From contig CM052358.1 of the NCBI GenBank assembly GCA_028551475.1, positions 808,501 through 872,500 on the forward strand: 64,000 nt of DNA. The letters are read 5' to 3'. The DNA is from Casuarina equisetifolia (Eukaryota; Streptophyta; Magnoliopsida; Fagales; Casuarinaceae). Each line of letters starts with the position of its first letter. The first letter of the stretch is position 1. A program made the position numbers and the translations under genes. Below the pieces are notes generated by a model, which saw only the letters and a program-made list of their open reading frames with translations, did not search any database and was not told where the DNA came from. Positions 24,013 through 36,130 of this stretch are shown piece after piece.

Positions 24013-27000
24013 ATGTCAAGTCGGGGTGGTGGCAAACAGCCTGAATCTCACGGGGACCAGTCGTCTCCGGCAGCTCACCGAGGTGAGGGAAGAGGCAGAG
24101 AAAGCGGCGGCGGCCGCGGACGAGGTGGAGGAGGAGGAGGAGGGGGAGGCCGTGATGCTTCTTCAGGCATCGTTCCCGCCCCACCGACGGCCACTTTTGT
24201 TTCGGTAGCCTCAAGATCATCGGACTCAACTACGGCGTCGAGCTCAACTCAGTCACGGGTTTCGGCTTCGACCTCGGTGGTGGCTGTTCTGAGTTAAGAA
24301 GTCAAGGAGAAGCTTACATTGCAAGACCTGGTGCGGCCGATGTCATCGAAGGCATTGAGCTTTTCGAAAAGGCCCGGGTACGGAACCGTTGGCCAGAAAA
24401 CTGTTGTCCGAGCAAATCATTTTCTGGTAGAAGTTGCAGAAAAGGATCTTCGTCATTACGATGTGAGTAGTAGGCGTTTCGCCAGAAATGCCCTCTAAGA
24501 ACCTACATTTTAAAACTCTCCTTCATGGTTCTGTTTCTTTCTTTCATTGTATTTTAATGTTTTTCTCTCGCAGTTTTTAATGTTTTCTTTGACTTGTATG
24601 AGGTATTACTATACGTTTTTTTCCTGCGATTTGTTCTCATTTTTAGTGTTGGTGGTTTTGGTGATGTTACATTATTGTTGATTCGTAAATATGTTTTCTT
24701 TTGGGTCCGCAGTTTGATCATTTATGTACGCTGTAGTAGTTGTAAAGTTTTTGTCCATAGATGCATAATATATTCTTTCTTCTAAATTGAATTGCTGTAG
24801 GTTTCCATTTCACCTCGGATCACTTCAAAGAAAGTTTGCAGAGATATAATGAGAGAGCTAGTTAAGTTGTACGGAGAGTCAGACTTGGGTAAGCGAAAAC
24901 CTGCATATGATGGCAGGAAGAACCTGTACACGGCAGGGCCATTGCCATTTATATCGAAAGAGTTTGTTGTCATGCTAATTGACAACCCTGATGGCGGAAG
25001 AGGAGCAGCGAGGTATTTTTCTTCGTGGAGTGTGCGCGCGCATTTTGGTCAATCTCATCTTTTGCTTGTTAAATATTTAATAGATCTGAATGGCTTTGCT
25101 CTGCCTGACGTGCAGAAGAGAACGTCAATTCAGAGTTACGATCAAGTTGGCTTCTAGGCCCGACCTTCATCATCTTCGACAATTTTTGTGCGGTATGCAG
25201 GCCGATGCTCCACAGGAAACTATACGAGCTCTTAATGTGGTTCTTCGAGCGGTACCATGAGAGACGTAATCTATGTTTTACACCTTAGACCTGTGTACAT
25301 TTTTGTTATCCTCGTATGTAGAGGTTGAATCGTAGGTATATGGGTTGCTGAAAATCCCTTACATGAATTAACTTGTTGAAAATTTGGCCACAGGTATAAT
25401 GTTGTGGGAAGGTCATTTTACCATCCTCAGTTGGGCGCAATTGGTGAACTGGGTAATGGTGTTGCTTACTGGAGAGGGTACTATCAGGGTCTTCGTGCAA
25501 CCCAAATGGGAAGTTCCCTTAATATTGGTAATTGCTTCCCTCTTCTCCTCGGGGAGGAATGTGGAATAACTTGTTTATATAGGAATTGCACAAACATCAG
25601 CTTGCTTTTGACATCTTATTCTCATTTTGCAGATGTGTCAGCTAGAGCTTTCTATGAACCAATTCTTGTGACAGAGTTTATTTCCAAACATTTCAATTTC
25701 GACTTTTCAACACTTCTCTCTGATCAAGATCGTTTGAAGGTAACATTTCCTAATATATAATTGGTAGTTGATTATTTAACTATGAGTTCCAATGATAGAT
25801 ACAAGTACAATGGACTATAATCCAATAGAAATGGATTGGTTGCAACGGATGAAAGTTGTCTCACTTGTTGGATCTTTTTATCCAAAAAGGACATCTAAGA
25901 GTAACAGAATTTAACATTTTTAGTATAGGGATAGTTAGTCAAGAGAGATTTTCATAAGATCATTCTTAAACTTTTTGGAGAGATAAATGTGAGGCAGTAC
26001 ATACATATGTCTACTATTATTTAAGAGAGCTTTGTTTTAGAGACATATAATATCTTAGGATAAATGGCTTTTTTTCTTGTTTCCCTCTAAAATTGTAGTG
26101 GCATGGTGTTCCTTCAAATAAACTACATATACTATATTTGATTTTCTTTTTAGCCATTTCCTTTGAGAAAGGTTTTGCTTGCAGTTGTATATTTATGCAT
26201 GCACAAGTTATTCTCTCTATTGGTTGCTTTCTTATTTTTTATGTCTCAAGTTTATGGAAGAAAAAGATTTCTTTGTGATTTTCAGATTAAAAAAGCCTTA
26301 AGAGGAATAAATGTAGAGGTTACTTACATAGAGTATCCCAAAACTTATAGAGTCACTGGCATATCAATACAACCAATTAATCAATTAACGTAAGCACCGT
26401 GATTCTTTTATCCAAATCCTTTTACACTTGCTTTGTGATTATATGATGTGCCATCATTGATTATTATTATCTCTATCTTCCTCTCTCCTATATTTCTTTG
26501 TGGTAGTTGCGTTTTACTAATTACTGTCTCTGTTTTGTTTTATATAGGTTTATTCTTGATGACAATACAACAAGAATGTCAGTTGTTGAATATTATCATA
26601 CGAAATATAACATTGTGCTGCAGTATGTTTCTCTGCTTGCCCTTCAATCTGGGAATGATAGAAGGCCTATATATTTACCTATGGAGGTAGCATTTTTGCT
26701 AAAACTTATCTTCTTTCATGTGGATTGTAATTATTTTATTGTTATTGTTATTGCATTGTTCATGTAGGATTTTCATTGTGTTACAGCTTTGTAAGATTGT
26801 TGCTGGACAGAGATACTCAAAGAGATTGAATGAGAGACAAGTCGTGAATTTATTAAGAGCAACTTGTCAGCGACCTAATGTGAGGGAAAATAATATTAAG
26901 GAGGTATTTCAGTATTGTTAAATTGGTGATAGATTATTTTTACCTAATTCGACTTCATTGGAATATTGAATGGAGATTTGGTTGTTCTAGTATCAAAATG

Positions 27001-30000
27001 ATAAGGGATTTGTTCTCTTTTGTGCAAAGATGGTCAAGCAAAACAAATTCACTGAGAATAAGCTTGTAAACATGGAGTTTGGAATTCGAGTAAAGGAAGA
27101 ACTTTCATTGGTTCATGCTCGAGTTTTGCCATCTCCAATGGTAATTTTTTGTCCTGTGTTCGTTTGACCTATTTTGGGAATTTTAAGCACAAACGTAATT
27201 ATGCTTCCACTTTTGTAGCTTTTATATCATCAAACTGGGAGAGAACAAAGGGAATATCCTGCAAGGGGGACGTGGAATATGATAAACAAGGTGAGTGAAG
27301 TTAACTTTATAGCTGGGTGCTTGTTTGTAGTAATTATGCCCCTTCTGCCTACTTACCACTAATGACTGCTAATATCATACAACTATTTTTAAAGGTGATT
27401 TCTTGCATCAGAAGTGATTTTTCTGCAACCCCAATCTGCCTACTTTGAGACTGCAAGCATTACCAAATCACACTGAAAATTCCATACAAAATAATGTGGT
27501 GTGTAAGGAAGAAAAGGGGAGAAAAAAAAAAAGGGCCCTCGGGGGGAGAGGGAGGGGGGGGTGGTTTGCTAAGGACTGGGTTTGTCTTGCAAATTCATTG
27601 AAAATAGTGCAGAATCATGAAAATATTGTAAGCTTGATTATCCTGTTTGATGCTGATGTGTAGAAAATGATCAATGGCGGTAAAGTGGACTTTTGGACTT
27701 GTGTGAACTTCTCTATGAAAGTGAGCAAAGATTTTCCAGTGGATTTTTGTGACCAATTGATCAATATGTGCAACAGCAAAGGAATGGTATGTCTTCTATG
27801 TCTAATGACTAGTTTTGGCTGCATAATATGCACAGTTCCTGTCCAGAATGAAAATTGACTTTGTGGGCACCTCTGAATATCTTGCCAGCTTTTCAATCAG
27901 AACCCTTTGCTTCCTGTACATTCAGCTCATCCTGGTCAAATTGAGACGGCTCTCAGGGATATTCACAAGCGAAGTATGGTGGCAGGAAAACAGCTTCAGC
28001 TATTGATAGTTATATTACCTGACGTCACTGGGTCATATGGTGAGTGATTTCACTGGCACTCAAATTTGGATAAGAATAGGATTCTCTTCCTCAAAAGATT
28101 ACTTGATGTTTGCAGGGAAAATTAAACGAGTCTGTGAAACGGATCTTGGAATTGTTTCTCAGTGTTGTCGGACCAGGGAAGCCTCAAAGTCTAACAATAA
28201 TCAGTATCTTGAGAACATCTCCCTAAAAATAAATATTAAGGTTTGTTTTATTTGATTTCTGGTTGTCTCCTATCAAATTGTTTGGTTTTCAATCTTTGAA
28301 CTGAGGAATAAAACCTTTAACAGGTTGGTGGACGTAACACAGTGTTAAATGATGCTATTCAAAGAAATATTCCTCTTGTGACTGATCGCCCTACAATTAT
28401 ATTTGGTGCGGATGTCACACATCTTCAACCTGGAGAGGACTCTTTCACTTCAATAGGAGCGGTACGTTCTGTAGTTTCATAACCCTTTAACTCTGTTGTA
28501 TTGAATGGTTCAATCGATTGACACAGGTAGTGGCTTCCATGGACTGGCCGGAGGTTACCAGGTATAAAGGAACTTATTCAGCTGTTGGAGGATTAAAATA
28601 TCCAGTCCCACATTGGGTAAAACGACAGGAGAGTCTGGCCTTATAAGCTTCCGCTAGCAACCCACTATTGCACAGTTCTGTGTTTTAGTTGGGCCATTCA
28701 ATTTCTAATATGGTATCGGAGCCGGCCCTGTGTCCTGCCTACCTTGGTGTGGTCCCTCTAGACTGGTTCCACCTCTCACCACGCCCAACGTGAGACTGCG
28801 GGGGAGTGTTGGAGGATTAAAATATCCAGTCCCACATTGGATAAGGCGACAGGAGAGCCTGGTCTTATAAGCTTCCGCTAGCAACCCGTGAAGAAATTAT
28901 ACAAGATCTCTATAAATCATATCAGGATCCTCAAAGGGGTCTAGTTCATGGAGGCATGATTAGGTAGGAGGTTGACGAGCATAGTACTTTATTGCTGTAG
29001 TATCATTTTCTTGACTCAGCCTGTAGTCCATGGCCTCTTTGCAGGGAACTACTCATTACATTCAGAAGATCAACTAATTTGAAACCCCACAGAATTATAT
29101 TCTACAGGTAAAATTTGCTTTCAATCATGGAAAGACTATATCTGTCCTGTATGTCTTATCCGAGTATCATTTCCTTTCCTTGGCAGAGAAGGTGTCAGTG
29201 AACGCCAATTCAGTCAAGTTCTGCTTTATGAGATGGATGCAATAAGAAAGGTACTGAAGATCTTGCTACGAACTAATGACACACTTGGGGCGACCTTATA
29301 TGTAAGACTTTCTTCCAGGCCTGTCTCTCTCTGGAGGATGGATATCTACTGCTTGTTACCTTTGTCGTGGTGCAGAAGAGACATCATACACGACTTTTTC
29401 CTGCAGATCATAGAAATCGTGGTCAGACTGACCCGAGTGGCAATATTCTTCCAGGTTCTTAGGTCTTATCTTCCTGCGGTCAATTATGGTCTATTGTTTC
29501 TAGGACACTAATGATTTCTTCAGAATCTGTCTAGGTACTGTTGTGGAAACCAAGATTTGCCATCCAACAGAGTTTGACTTCTACCTTAAGAGCCATGCTG
29601 GAATTCAGGTAAAACTGGAGCCATCTGGTCAAATTATCTTTCAAAGCATGCATAAACACAGCTTGATTGGGAGGAAATAATTAGTTCTTTCGTTTGTATT
29701 GCACTTTTAGGGAACTAGCTGGCCTACACACTACCATGTGTTGTATGATGAGAACAGGTTCACTGCGGATGAGCTGCAAATGTTAATAAACAATTTATGC
29801 TATACGTAATGTCCTTTTAAACCTCATCCTTTTGAGTTTACACAACGGATTGCAAAACGTTTGTTTTCAGTATTTTGTTACTCACAAAATCCTTTTCAGG
29901 TACGCAAGGTGCACTCGATCAGTTTCCATAGGTTTGATCTCTCTCTCTCGTTTCCTTCCTATTTTTATCGAAATTAACATTTAAGTTGTGTGGATGATAT

Positions 30001-30211
30001 TTATACAACTAAAAATATAACTGCACGTGCAGTTCCTCCTGCATATTATGCCCATTTGGCAGCTTTTCGAGCCAGATACTACATTGAGGGTGAAACATCA
30101 GAGAGCAGCTCTACAAGTTGGGGGGCTACAAGCTGGGGGGAGAACAGTGTGGAGATGAGGCCCCTTCCTGTAATCAAGGACAATGTGAAGGACGTTATGT
30201 TTTATTGCTGA
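24013..30211 (+). pseudogene. AGO5-like copy C, pseudogene (2 nonsense codons, TRIM in PIWI)
   Basis: All 22 exons are recognisable at the same junctions as B and D: 24013-24462, 24801-25012, 25116-25265, 25394-25527, 25633-25739, 26286-26389, 26548-26686, 26787-26903, 27030-27140, 27219-27290, 27664-27786, 27889-28039, 28116-28240, 28324-28461, 28527-28963 (interrupted), 29045-29107, 29187-29250, 29319-29454, 29535-29608, 29711-29805, 29900-29931, 30033-30211. Codon 95 is TAA (24295-24297), where B and D have GGT. Exon 3 has TGA at 25258-25260 for TCA. Exon 15 is split by a 305-base insertion that removes about 11 bases around the AQAHR motif. The second PIWI aspartate is Glu (REGVSERQF), GADVTHP is GADVTHL, and the last exon carries a 5-codon insertion. 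It cannot make a normal AGO. Confidence 0.92.
28583..28887 (+). mobile_element. TRIM-like short LTR element inside AGO-C exon 15
   Basis: Two direct repeats of 81 bases (28583-28663 and 28807-28887) start TGTTGGAGGATTAAAA and end GCTAGCAACCC. Between them lies TGGTATCGGAGC at 28711-28722, matching the plant initiator-tRNA primer binding site, and a purine tract GCGGGGGAG directly before the second repeat. This suggests a 5' LTR of about 128 bases (28583-28710), a tiny interior with no coding capacity, and a 3' LTR truncated to 81 bases. It replaces about 11 bases of exon; no target duplication is seen. Confidence 0.8.
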
Positions 30212-31039
30212 ATCTGTTGGCCTCTCCGTTACTGTTGAAAGCAGCTGTTAAACTGCCCTAATCAGGAACCCTGGTTAAATAATTTGTAAACTTTCATCTT
30301 GTATGCAGTAAATACACAAGCAGAGAAACTAAAATTATTACCAAAAAAAGAAAAAAAGCAAAAACAAAAGGTCTATGCTTCTGCATTACATGGCCTATAT
30401 CCCTCTTCTTACAACCATGACTATCCATCCTCTGTTTAGTAGCATCACATGCCCAGAAAGCTACCCGTTGAAGCGAGAATCCATAAACCCAGTCTTTCCC
30501 ACCCAAATCAAACACAAACAGATTGTATGCCTTCTTCGGTTCACATCACTGGTTTAGTCATTCTCTTCAGACCCTTTTCCTTGAACATGATGGAAAAAAT
30601 TATATCATTTTTAACATTTTCATTCTTTTGTGTGATTAGAATAGGTGGTTTCCATCACACACAATAAACAGAAACAACTTACTCATTGTTGCTGTTTGGT
30701 TTTAAGTGACACATGATTCTTGTGTTGCTTGTTTGATGGAACCTTTTGTAGAACATAGCACCAACTAACGTGCTGATGTTAGTTTTCAAATCAATGACCT
30801 TGTGTCTTATCTATTGCTTGTCAAGAATGTAAAGGAAGTAAGAACACAAGCCAGAAGAACCACAGATTAAGGATATATGTAAATTTCATTAGTTGAATCG
30901 TGTTACTGCTTCCATACAGTCAACAAAACCAAACACAACAGGGACAAGCAGCAAAGCCCATGGAGGTGACACAGAATGAGGTTGCGTTTTGATCTTACAC
31001 GATAAGACATAATATAGAACCACAAGGGGCAGTCAAGTT
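30212..31039. other. AGO-C 3' flank, shared AGO-PCBER intergenic module
   Basis: Matches the flank after AGO-B, including the module at about 30.65-30.98 kb. No gene supported. Confidence 0.55.
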
Positions 31040-31165
31040 TTAGACAAATTGATCGAGATATTCATCCACAGTGATGTTTTACTTTGGAGAAAGATTAGAA
31101 ATCTTCACTCCCACGAGGGATCAATCTCGAAGTTGGTAGCATCGCCCTTCACAAAAAAAAAAAAA
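31040..31165 (-). pseudogene. PCBER-like exon 5 relic
   Basis: The minus strand carries a degraded copy of the PCBER last exon ([15 protein letters not shown]... region down to a DQFV stop), with an indel near the GVEAS segment. The upstream end runs into an A/T run. Exons 1-4 are missing, while a promoter-like relic remains near 31.56 kb, as if the gene body had been deleted. Confidence 0.75.
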
Positions 31166-31539
31166 AAACTTATGGATAGAAAGAGGCTTGTGTAATGATT
31201 AGATTTTGTATGATGCTACAAAAGAAGTATTAATATAATGTACCCTTGGTTGAATCTATCTTATCATCATCTAAAATCATATTGGATAGTTTTGTGCAAG
31301 AAAAGAAAAGGTATGTATGCAATGAACATTGATGAAATTAGATAGGCATGTAATTTTGGGAACTATGGACTTTTAAGTAAATTATTTTAGCATTATCCAT
31401 GATTTTAGTTTTTTCAACATATCCTTTTTTTTGAGAAATTCTGCAATAATTAGGAGTGGCCCATCTGCTATAGGCAAGTTAGCTTTTTAAGCCATCAAGT
31501 AAGCTTTATGGAGGTTTTGAGTTATCCAAAAAAAAAAAA

Positions 31540-31920
31540 AAATTGAGTAGCTCACAGATCCAAACAAAGGAACTGAGTTCTTTATATAGATAATAGATGT
31601 GAAATGTATGATACACTACCATGTTTAGGTTACTACAATTAATCATGTAATTATGTAAGTTTTAGGTAGCAATTCTAGATTATTGCCTATAGTTATCATA
31701 GTTACCATCATAGATTAGGCTCCAATCCATATATCTGGTCACAATATTGTATAACTAGTCATATAGCAATCATAAAATTAATTCGTTCACTTGCTGCTTC
31801 TCTCAATATCTCCTTTTCTTACGATAGATGTACATGGACTTCTAATTGCCTTGATCTGACTATTTCTTAGGTCTCCATCACAAGCACATCATGGCTCTGG
31901 TCATCAAACGGCACATAAAA
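31540..31920 (-). other. Relic of a PCBER promoter region
   Basis: GAGTTCTTTATATAGATAAT at about 31.57 kb and a stretch like ACATGGACTTCTAATTGC near 31.83 kb match the upstream region of the intact PCBER gene (2.83-2.93 kb) and of the relic at 36.2 kb. No exon 1 follows it. Confidence 0.5.
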
Positions 31921-33830
31921 ACTCCACCCAATAACCCTCGTGTCATGGCTAAGGAAAGCAAGCAATGGAGGTGATAAAAGCTCAAGATTTGCACATGGAA
32001 ATGATGCAAAATTATTCAACTTGAGAGAACAATACAAATACAAGAAGATAAAATATAAATACAAGCTGAATGGGATAATATAGCGAAAGAAAACGCCTAA
32101 TCTATTGGTAAATGGTGAAAAGGTATTAACAACACAAAAGAACGGTCCAACTACACAGCCTCAGTATGTGACACGTGCCATTATTTTCTTAACCAAAAAC
32201 TAGAAATGTTAATGAAAAGGGCTAACACAAGAACTTGAAATTTGACACATTCAATGAACTTTCTTTGGGTGCCAATGGCAGCCTTGTCTTGGGAGGAGTC
32301 TAAGGTTAGGGCGTGTCAAAGATAAAATCATTTTATTAAAAATATATTATTTTTAAATAATATTCAAATATATAAATATTCTTCTAATTAATGAGCAAGT
32401 TTTTTAATCGGATTTTGAACCTATTTTTAATAAAGCACAAAGTCAAATATAATTGTAGTGCAATTATGCGGAGGGTTCCATGTTGCTTTTGTACTAATGA
32501 AACTCTCAACTTCCTTTCATTAGATGCTATTTGATGTGGCATTGACAAAGTTTGAAGTATACAAGACCATTTGATTGGAAGTTGGATGAAAGGAAATCTA
32601 TGTGATATTAGACAAAGGGACAATTCAAAGAATCTTCATATCTATCCAAAGTGCGTAATCAATCATAACATCTAAAAGATTTTTAAATGAATCAAAAGAA
32701 AAGTAATCAACATAAGTAAATTTTCAAGTTGTTAGTAGTAAAAGCAAAGTTGAAAGTAGCAATTTAATCCAAAATTTAGTTTTTTGACAAGGCTTGAAGA
32801 AATTGAGTTTAAGATTAGCCCCTCCATTTCATGCTAATTTTTCATTAGGTCCCTTTATATTTAAAATATTTGTAAGTGACTATTACATGATGATAGATCC
32901 ACTAAAATAAAGTAATGAAAAGAAGACAATCTTGTCATTATACAATGTTTTATTGTTTTACTCAAACTTTCAACACTTTAGTAATTTTATTTTTAATTTA
33001 ATTGGATCAAACATAATCAATGAATGTAGTTTATTCCATGCTCAATGTCACAAAATCCACTAACATTAACATATGGATACTTATATCTAAATAAATAAGA
33101 ACTTATTTGATTCCTCAAAATTTCTATACATATGTCATTTAGTTTTAAGTTAATCATATACAAATTATATAGTCATATGTTAAGATGCTTCTTTTCTCTT
33201 TAGGGGCCCAAAAGCATTTTTGTTTGAAGCACCAACATCATAGATGATTTCACACTAAAGAAACAACACATGTAATCCATTTAAGTTTAACCTAATAGAA
33301 AGAACTTGAGTATTATATGAACATTGGTATAAGATATTTTTACTTTGAATTCTTTTTGTAAGTTTTCTATCTTGAAAAGAATAACTTAATTTAACAAAAA
33401 TGATTATTTTTACTTCTAATTTGCTTCCTTTTTTATTCAAGAAAAGGAGAGAAAGTGAGCATAATATTCCATACACCCATCATCTCTATTGCTTTTCATT
33501 TTTTGTACTATGGCTACCTCTTCCTCGAACTAAGATTCTCTACTATATACCTTTCCTTTTCTTTTTTTTTTCTTTTTTCTTTTAAATATTATATTACTTG
33601 TATCATAACTTGATATTTTCTATAATGTTCAACTATCTTATCTCTTAACAATCAATTTTAAAGAAGGAAGTTAAACCCTTTCTAGCATGATCTCAAAGAA
33701 TATGACAATTTATTACTTTTTGACTTGATTTTCTTGATTTTACTTTATTATTGTGATGTTGTATTAAAAATGTCCAACTTAAAAATTAGATTGTTTCTAA
33801 CATTTTCATTCTTTGTGGAAGAAACCAGTT
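31921..33830. other. AT-rich intergenic DNA, unassigned
   Basis: No gene that I can support. Only short frames are present, none with a recognisable domain. The last part (33.3-33.6 kb) resembles 0.3-0.6 kb of the window, another sign of the repeated unit structure. Confidence 0.4.
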
Positions 33831-34195
33831 GGTTTTCATTCATTGTCCCTGTTTGGTTTGAAGTGACCCTTGATTCATACGTAGCTTGTTTCAGGGACCC
33901 ATTTGGAGAACACAGCACCAACTAATATGCTCGTGGTAGTTTTCAAATCAATGGCCCTGTATCTTATCCGTTGCTTATCAATAAATTAAAGGAAGTAAGA
34001 AAACAAGGACAAAAACCCAAGGTCAAGGACGCATGTAACTTTCATTATCTGAATCATGTTATTGCGTCCATACAGATGTCAAAACCAAACACAACGGGGA
34101 CAAGCCGCAAAGCCCATGGAAGCGACAAAGAATGAGGTTGATTTTTTATCTTGTATGGTAAGACATAACATATAAACAGAAGGGAAAGTTAAGTT
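33831..34195. other. Orphan AGO 3'-flank module
   Basis: Another copy of the module that normally follows an AGO gene (CATTGTCCCTGTTTGGTTT ... AAGCCCATGG), but no AGO exons lie to its left. This implies an AGO copy was lost here. Confidence 0.55.
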
Positions 34196-36130
34196 TTAGA
34201 CGAATTAATCGAGGGATTCATCTGCAATGGTGTGTTTTACTTCTGGATAAAGCTTAGAAGCCTCCACTCCAAAAGAGGGATCAATCTCGGAGTTGGCAGC
34301 ATCACCCTTCACAAAAGTAGAGTGACTAATAGAATGAGGTTAAGAAGTAGATTATGTAGGAAGACACAAAACAATTACTAAAACAATGGAACCTCTAATG
34401 AATCTATCTTTATCATTATCTAAGATCATGTTTGATAGTTTTGTGTCAAGAAAAGAAAAGCATATAAGCAATGAACGTTAACGAATTTAGAAAGTAATGC
34501 AATTTCTTGGTTTCAAGTTTCAACTAATGGGGAAGTACGGAGTTTCAAGTAAATGCTTTTAGCATTATCTGTGATTTTAGTTTGTTGAACGTATGCTTAT
34601 AGGTGATTTAATTTGATATAAGTTATAACTAGATTAATATCCCTTTAAGAGCTCTTAGTTCAACCTATCAAAAGTAATTTTTACATTATATGATCACGAG
34701 CATAAATTAATTTTACTATGAAGTTTTGTTGTAAGTTTTCTATCTTGAAAAGAATAACTTAATTTAACAAAAACAATTATAACTATGTAGAAATCATTTT
34801 CCTTGTACATTTGTAATAGAATTAATAACATATGCTACCTATACTAATCTAGTAAAGTTTTATGTTCAAACTGCACATTAACTAGTAAGAATTGTGTTTA
34901 CCCACCTTTTATGTTCTTAAGAATTAGATCCTCTAAAAAATATATCTTCTCGAGGTTCTTTCCAATCTTCTTCTCCCATAATGAAACAATCTCATTGTAA
35001 GACATAATGTTGCTAGAGGGTTTCATGTAAACAATCTTGTTAAGGTTCTTGGATCAGTTGCAGCCTTCATGGTATAATTTGCAACATCTTCCTCCTTGAC
35101 AAAAATTGTTGTTAACATGAAAATATACAAGTGTCAAATCTAAAATCTTTTAGACCAAGAAACATCAAACTGCTAGTAATTATATTGGACTACTACCAAA
35201 TTGACTTAAATATATTTCTGATAAAAGAAAGTCAATTAAGTTAAAGATAGTTGAATTTAGACAAAACCTTTGGTATTTCCTTCTCCGATTATCACTAATT
35301 TCTCTCTAGGAGGTGCCGTTACACCTGCCTGTCCAAATTTAGCCAAGAAAACCCCAGCGATGCCATTAGAAACAATGAAGTTGTGTGGAATTCCTTTAGC
35401 CTTGATTAATTTCCTGATCTTAGCCTTATCCTTGAACAAGATTGCAGCAGGGTCGGCTGCATCCGTATGGTCCACATTTGGTTCAAACTCTGAAAGGAGG
35501 AATCTCTGAAATCATCCCATATTTCATGGTGGAAGTGTTTTTTTTCATCGGTCTTGGTCTCAAAATTGAAATTTGGCAGAGAAAAAGAGAATTATCAAGA
35601 AATGTTAGAAATCTTGCCTTGATATTTCCTGCTTCTTTAATGGCAGGAATGATCTTCAACTGCATCTCATGATCGTTAATATCCACCAGCTTGATTTCCT
35701 TCCCCTGGTTCTCATGATCGTTAATATCTCCCTGTGCAAAAAGAAGCACAGTATTTATTAAATATGAAGTAAAAATTAGAGTTCGTACAAAATTATGATA
35801 TGAGCTGCTAAAAAAGTAATTTCCCTCACGGTTCCAATGTATGTGAAATATCCAAATATTAATAGATTATTGTCTCTTGCAGATGCATAGATTGATTTGT
35901 TTGAAATCACGTACAATTTTCAATGTTAATCACACCCCAAACAAAACATCTTGAAAACATAGATGCAGAATCGTCAACCTAGAGCTCTTGAGGCTCTCAA
36001 TGAGTTGGGACTTCCCGGGACTGGAAGCTGTGCTTTCTCTGACCAATGCAAAAGTGGGGTGGCCAGCCTTTGCGTTCGCCTGAACTAGGAACCCTCCGAT
36101 GTACCCCCGTCCCGTCGATGATCAAAATCT
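34196..36130 (-). pseudogene. PCBER-like pseudogene, all five exons, multiply broken
   Basis: Exon 1 (about 36130-35950) lacks the ATG and an intact GGTGYIG loop, has an in-frame stop-prone start, and its GTAAGT donor is CTATGT. Exon 2 (about 35735-35617) contains a duplicated TCATGATCGTTAATATC segment. Exon 3 (about 35514-35270) stays open, with KIRKLIKAKGIP and APPREKLVIIGEG. Exon 4 (about 35110-34905) has the acceptor CAG changed to CAA and a 1-base loss after AGAACC. Exon 5 lacks its first codons and has a TAA three codons before the usual end. A TATA-like element remains near 36.19-36.20 kb. Confidence 0.88.
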
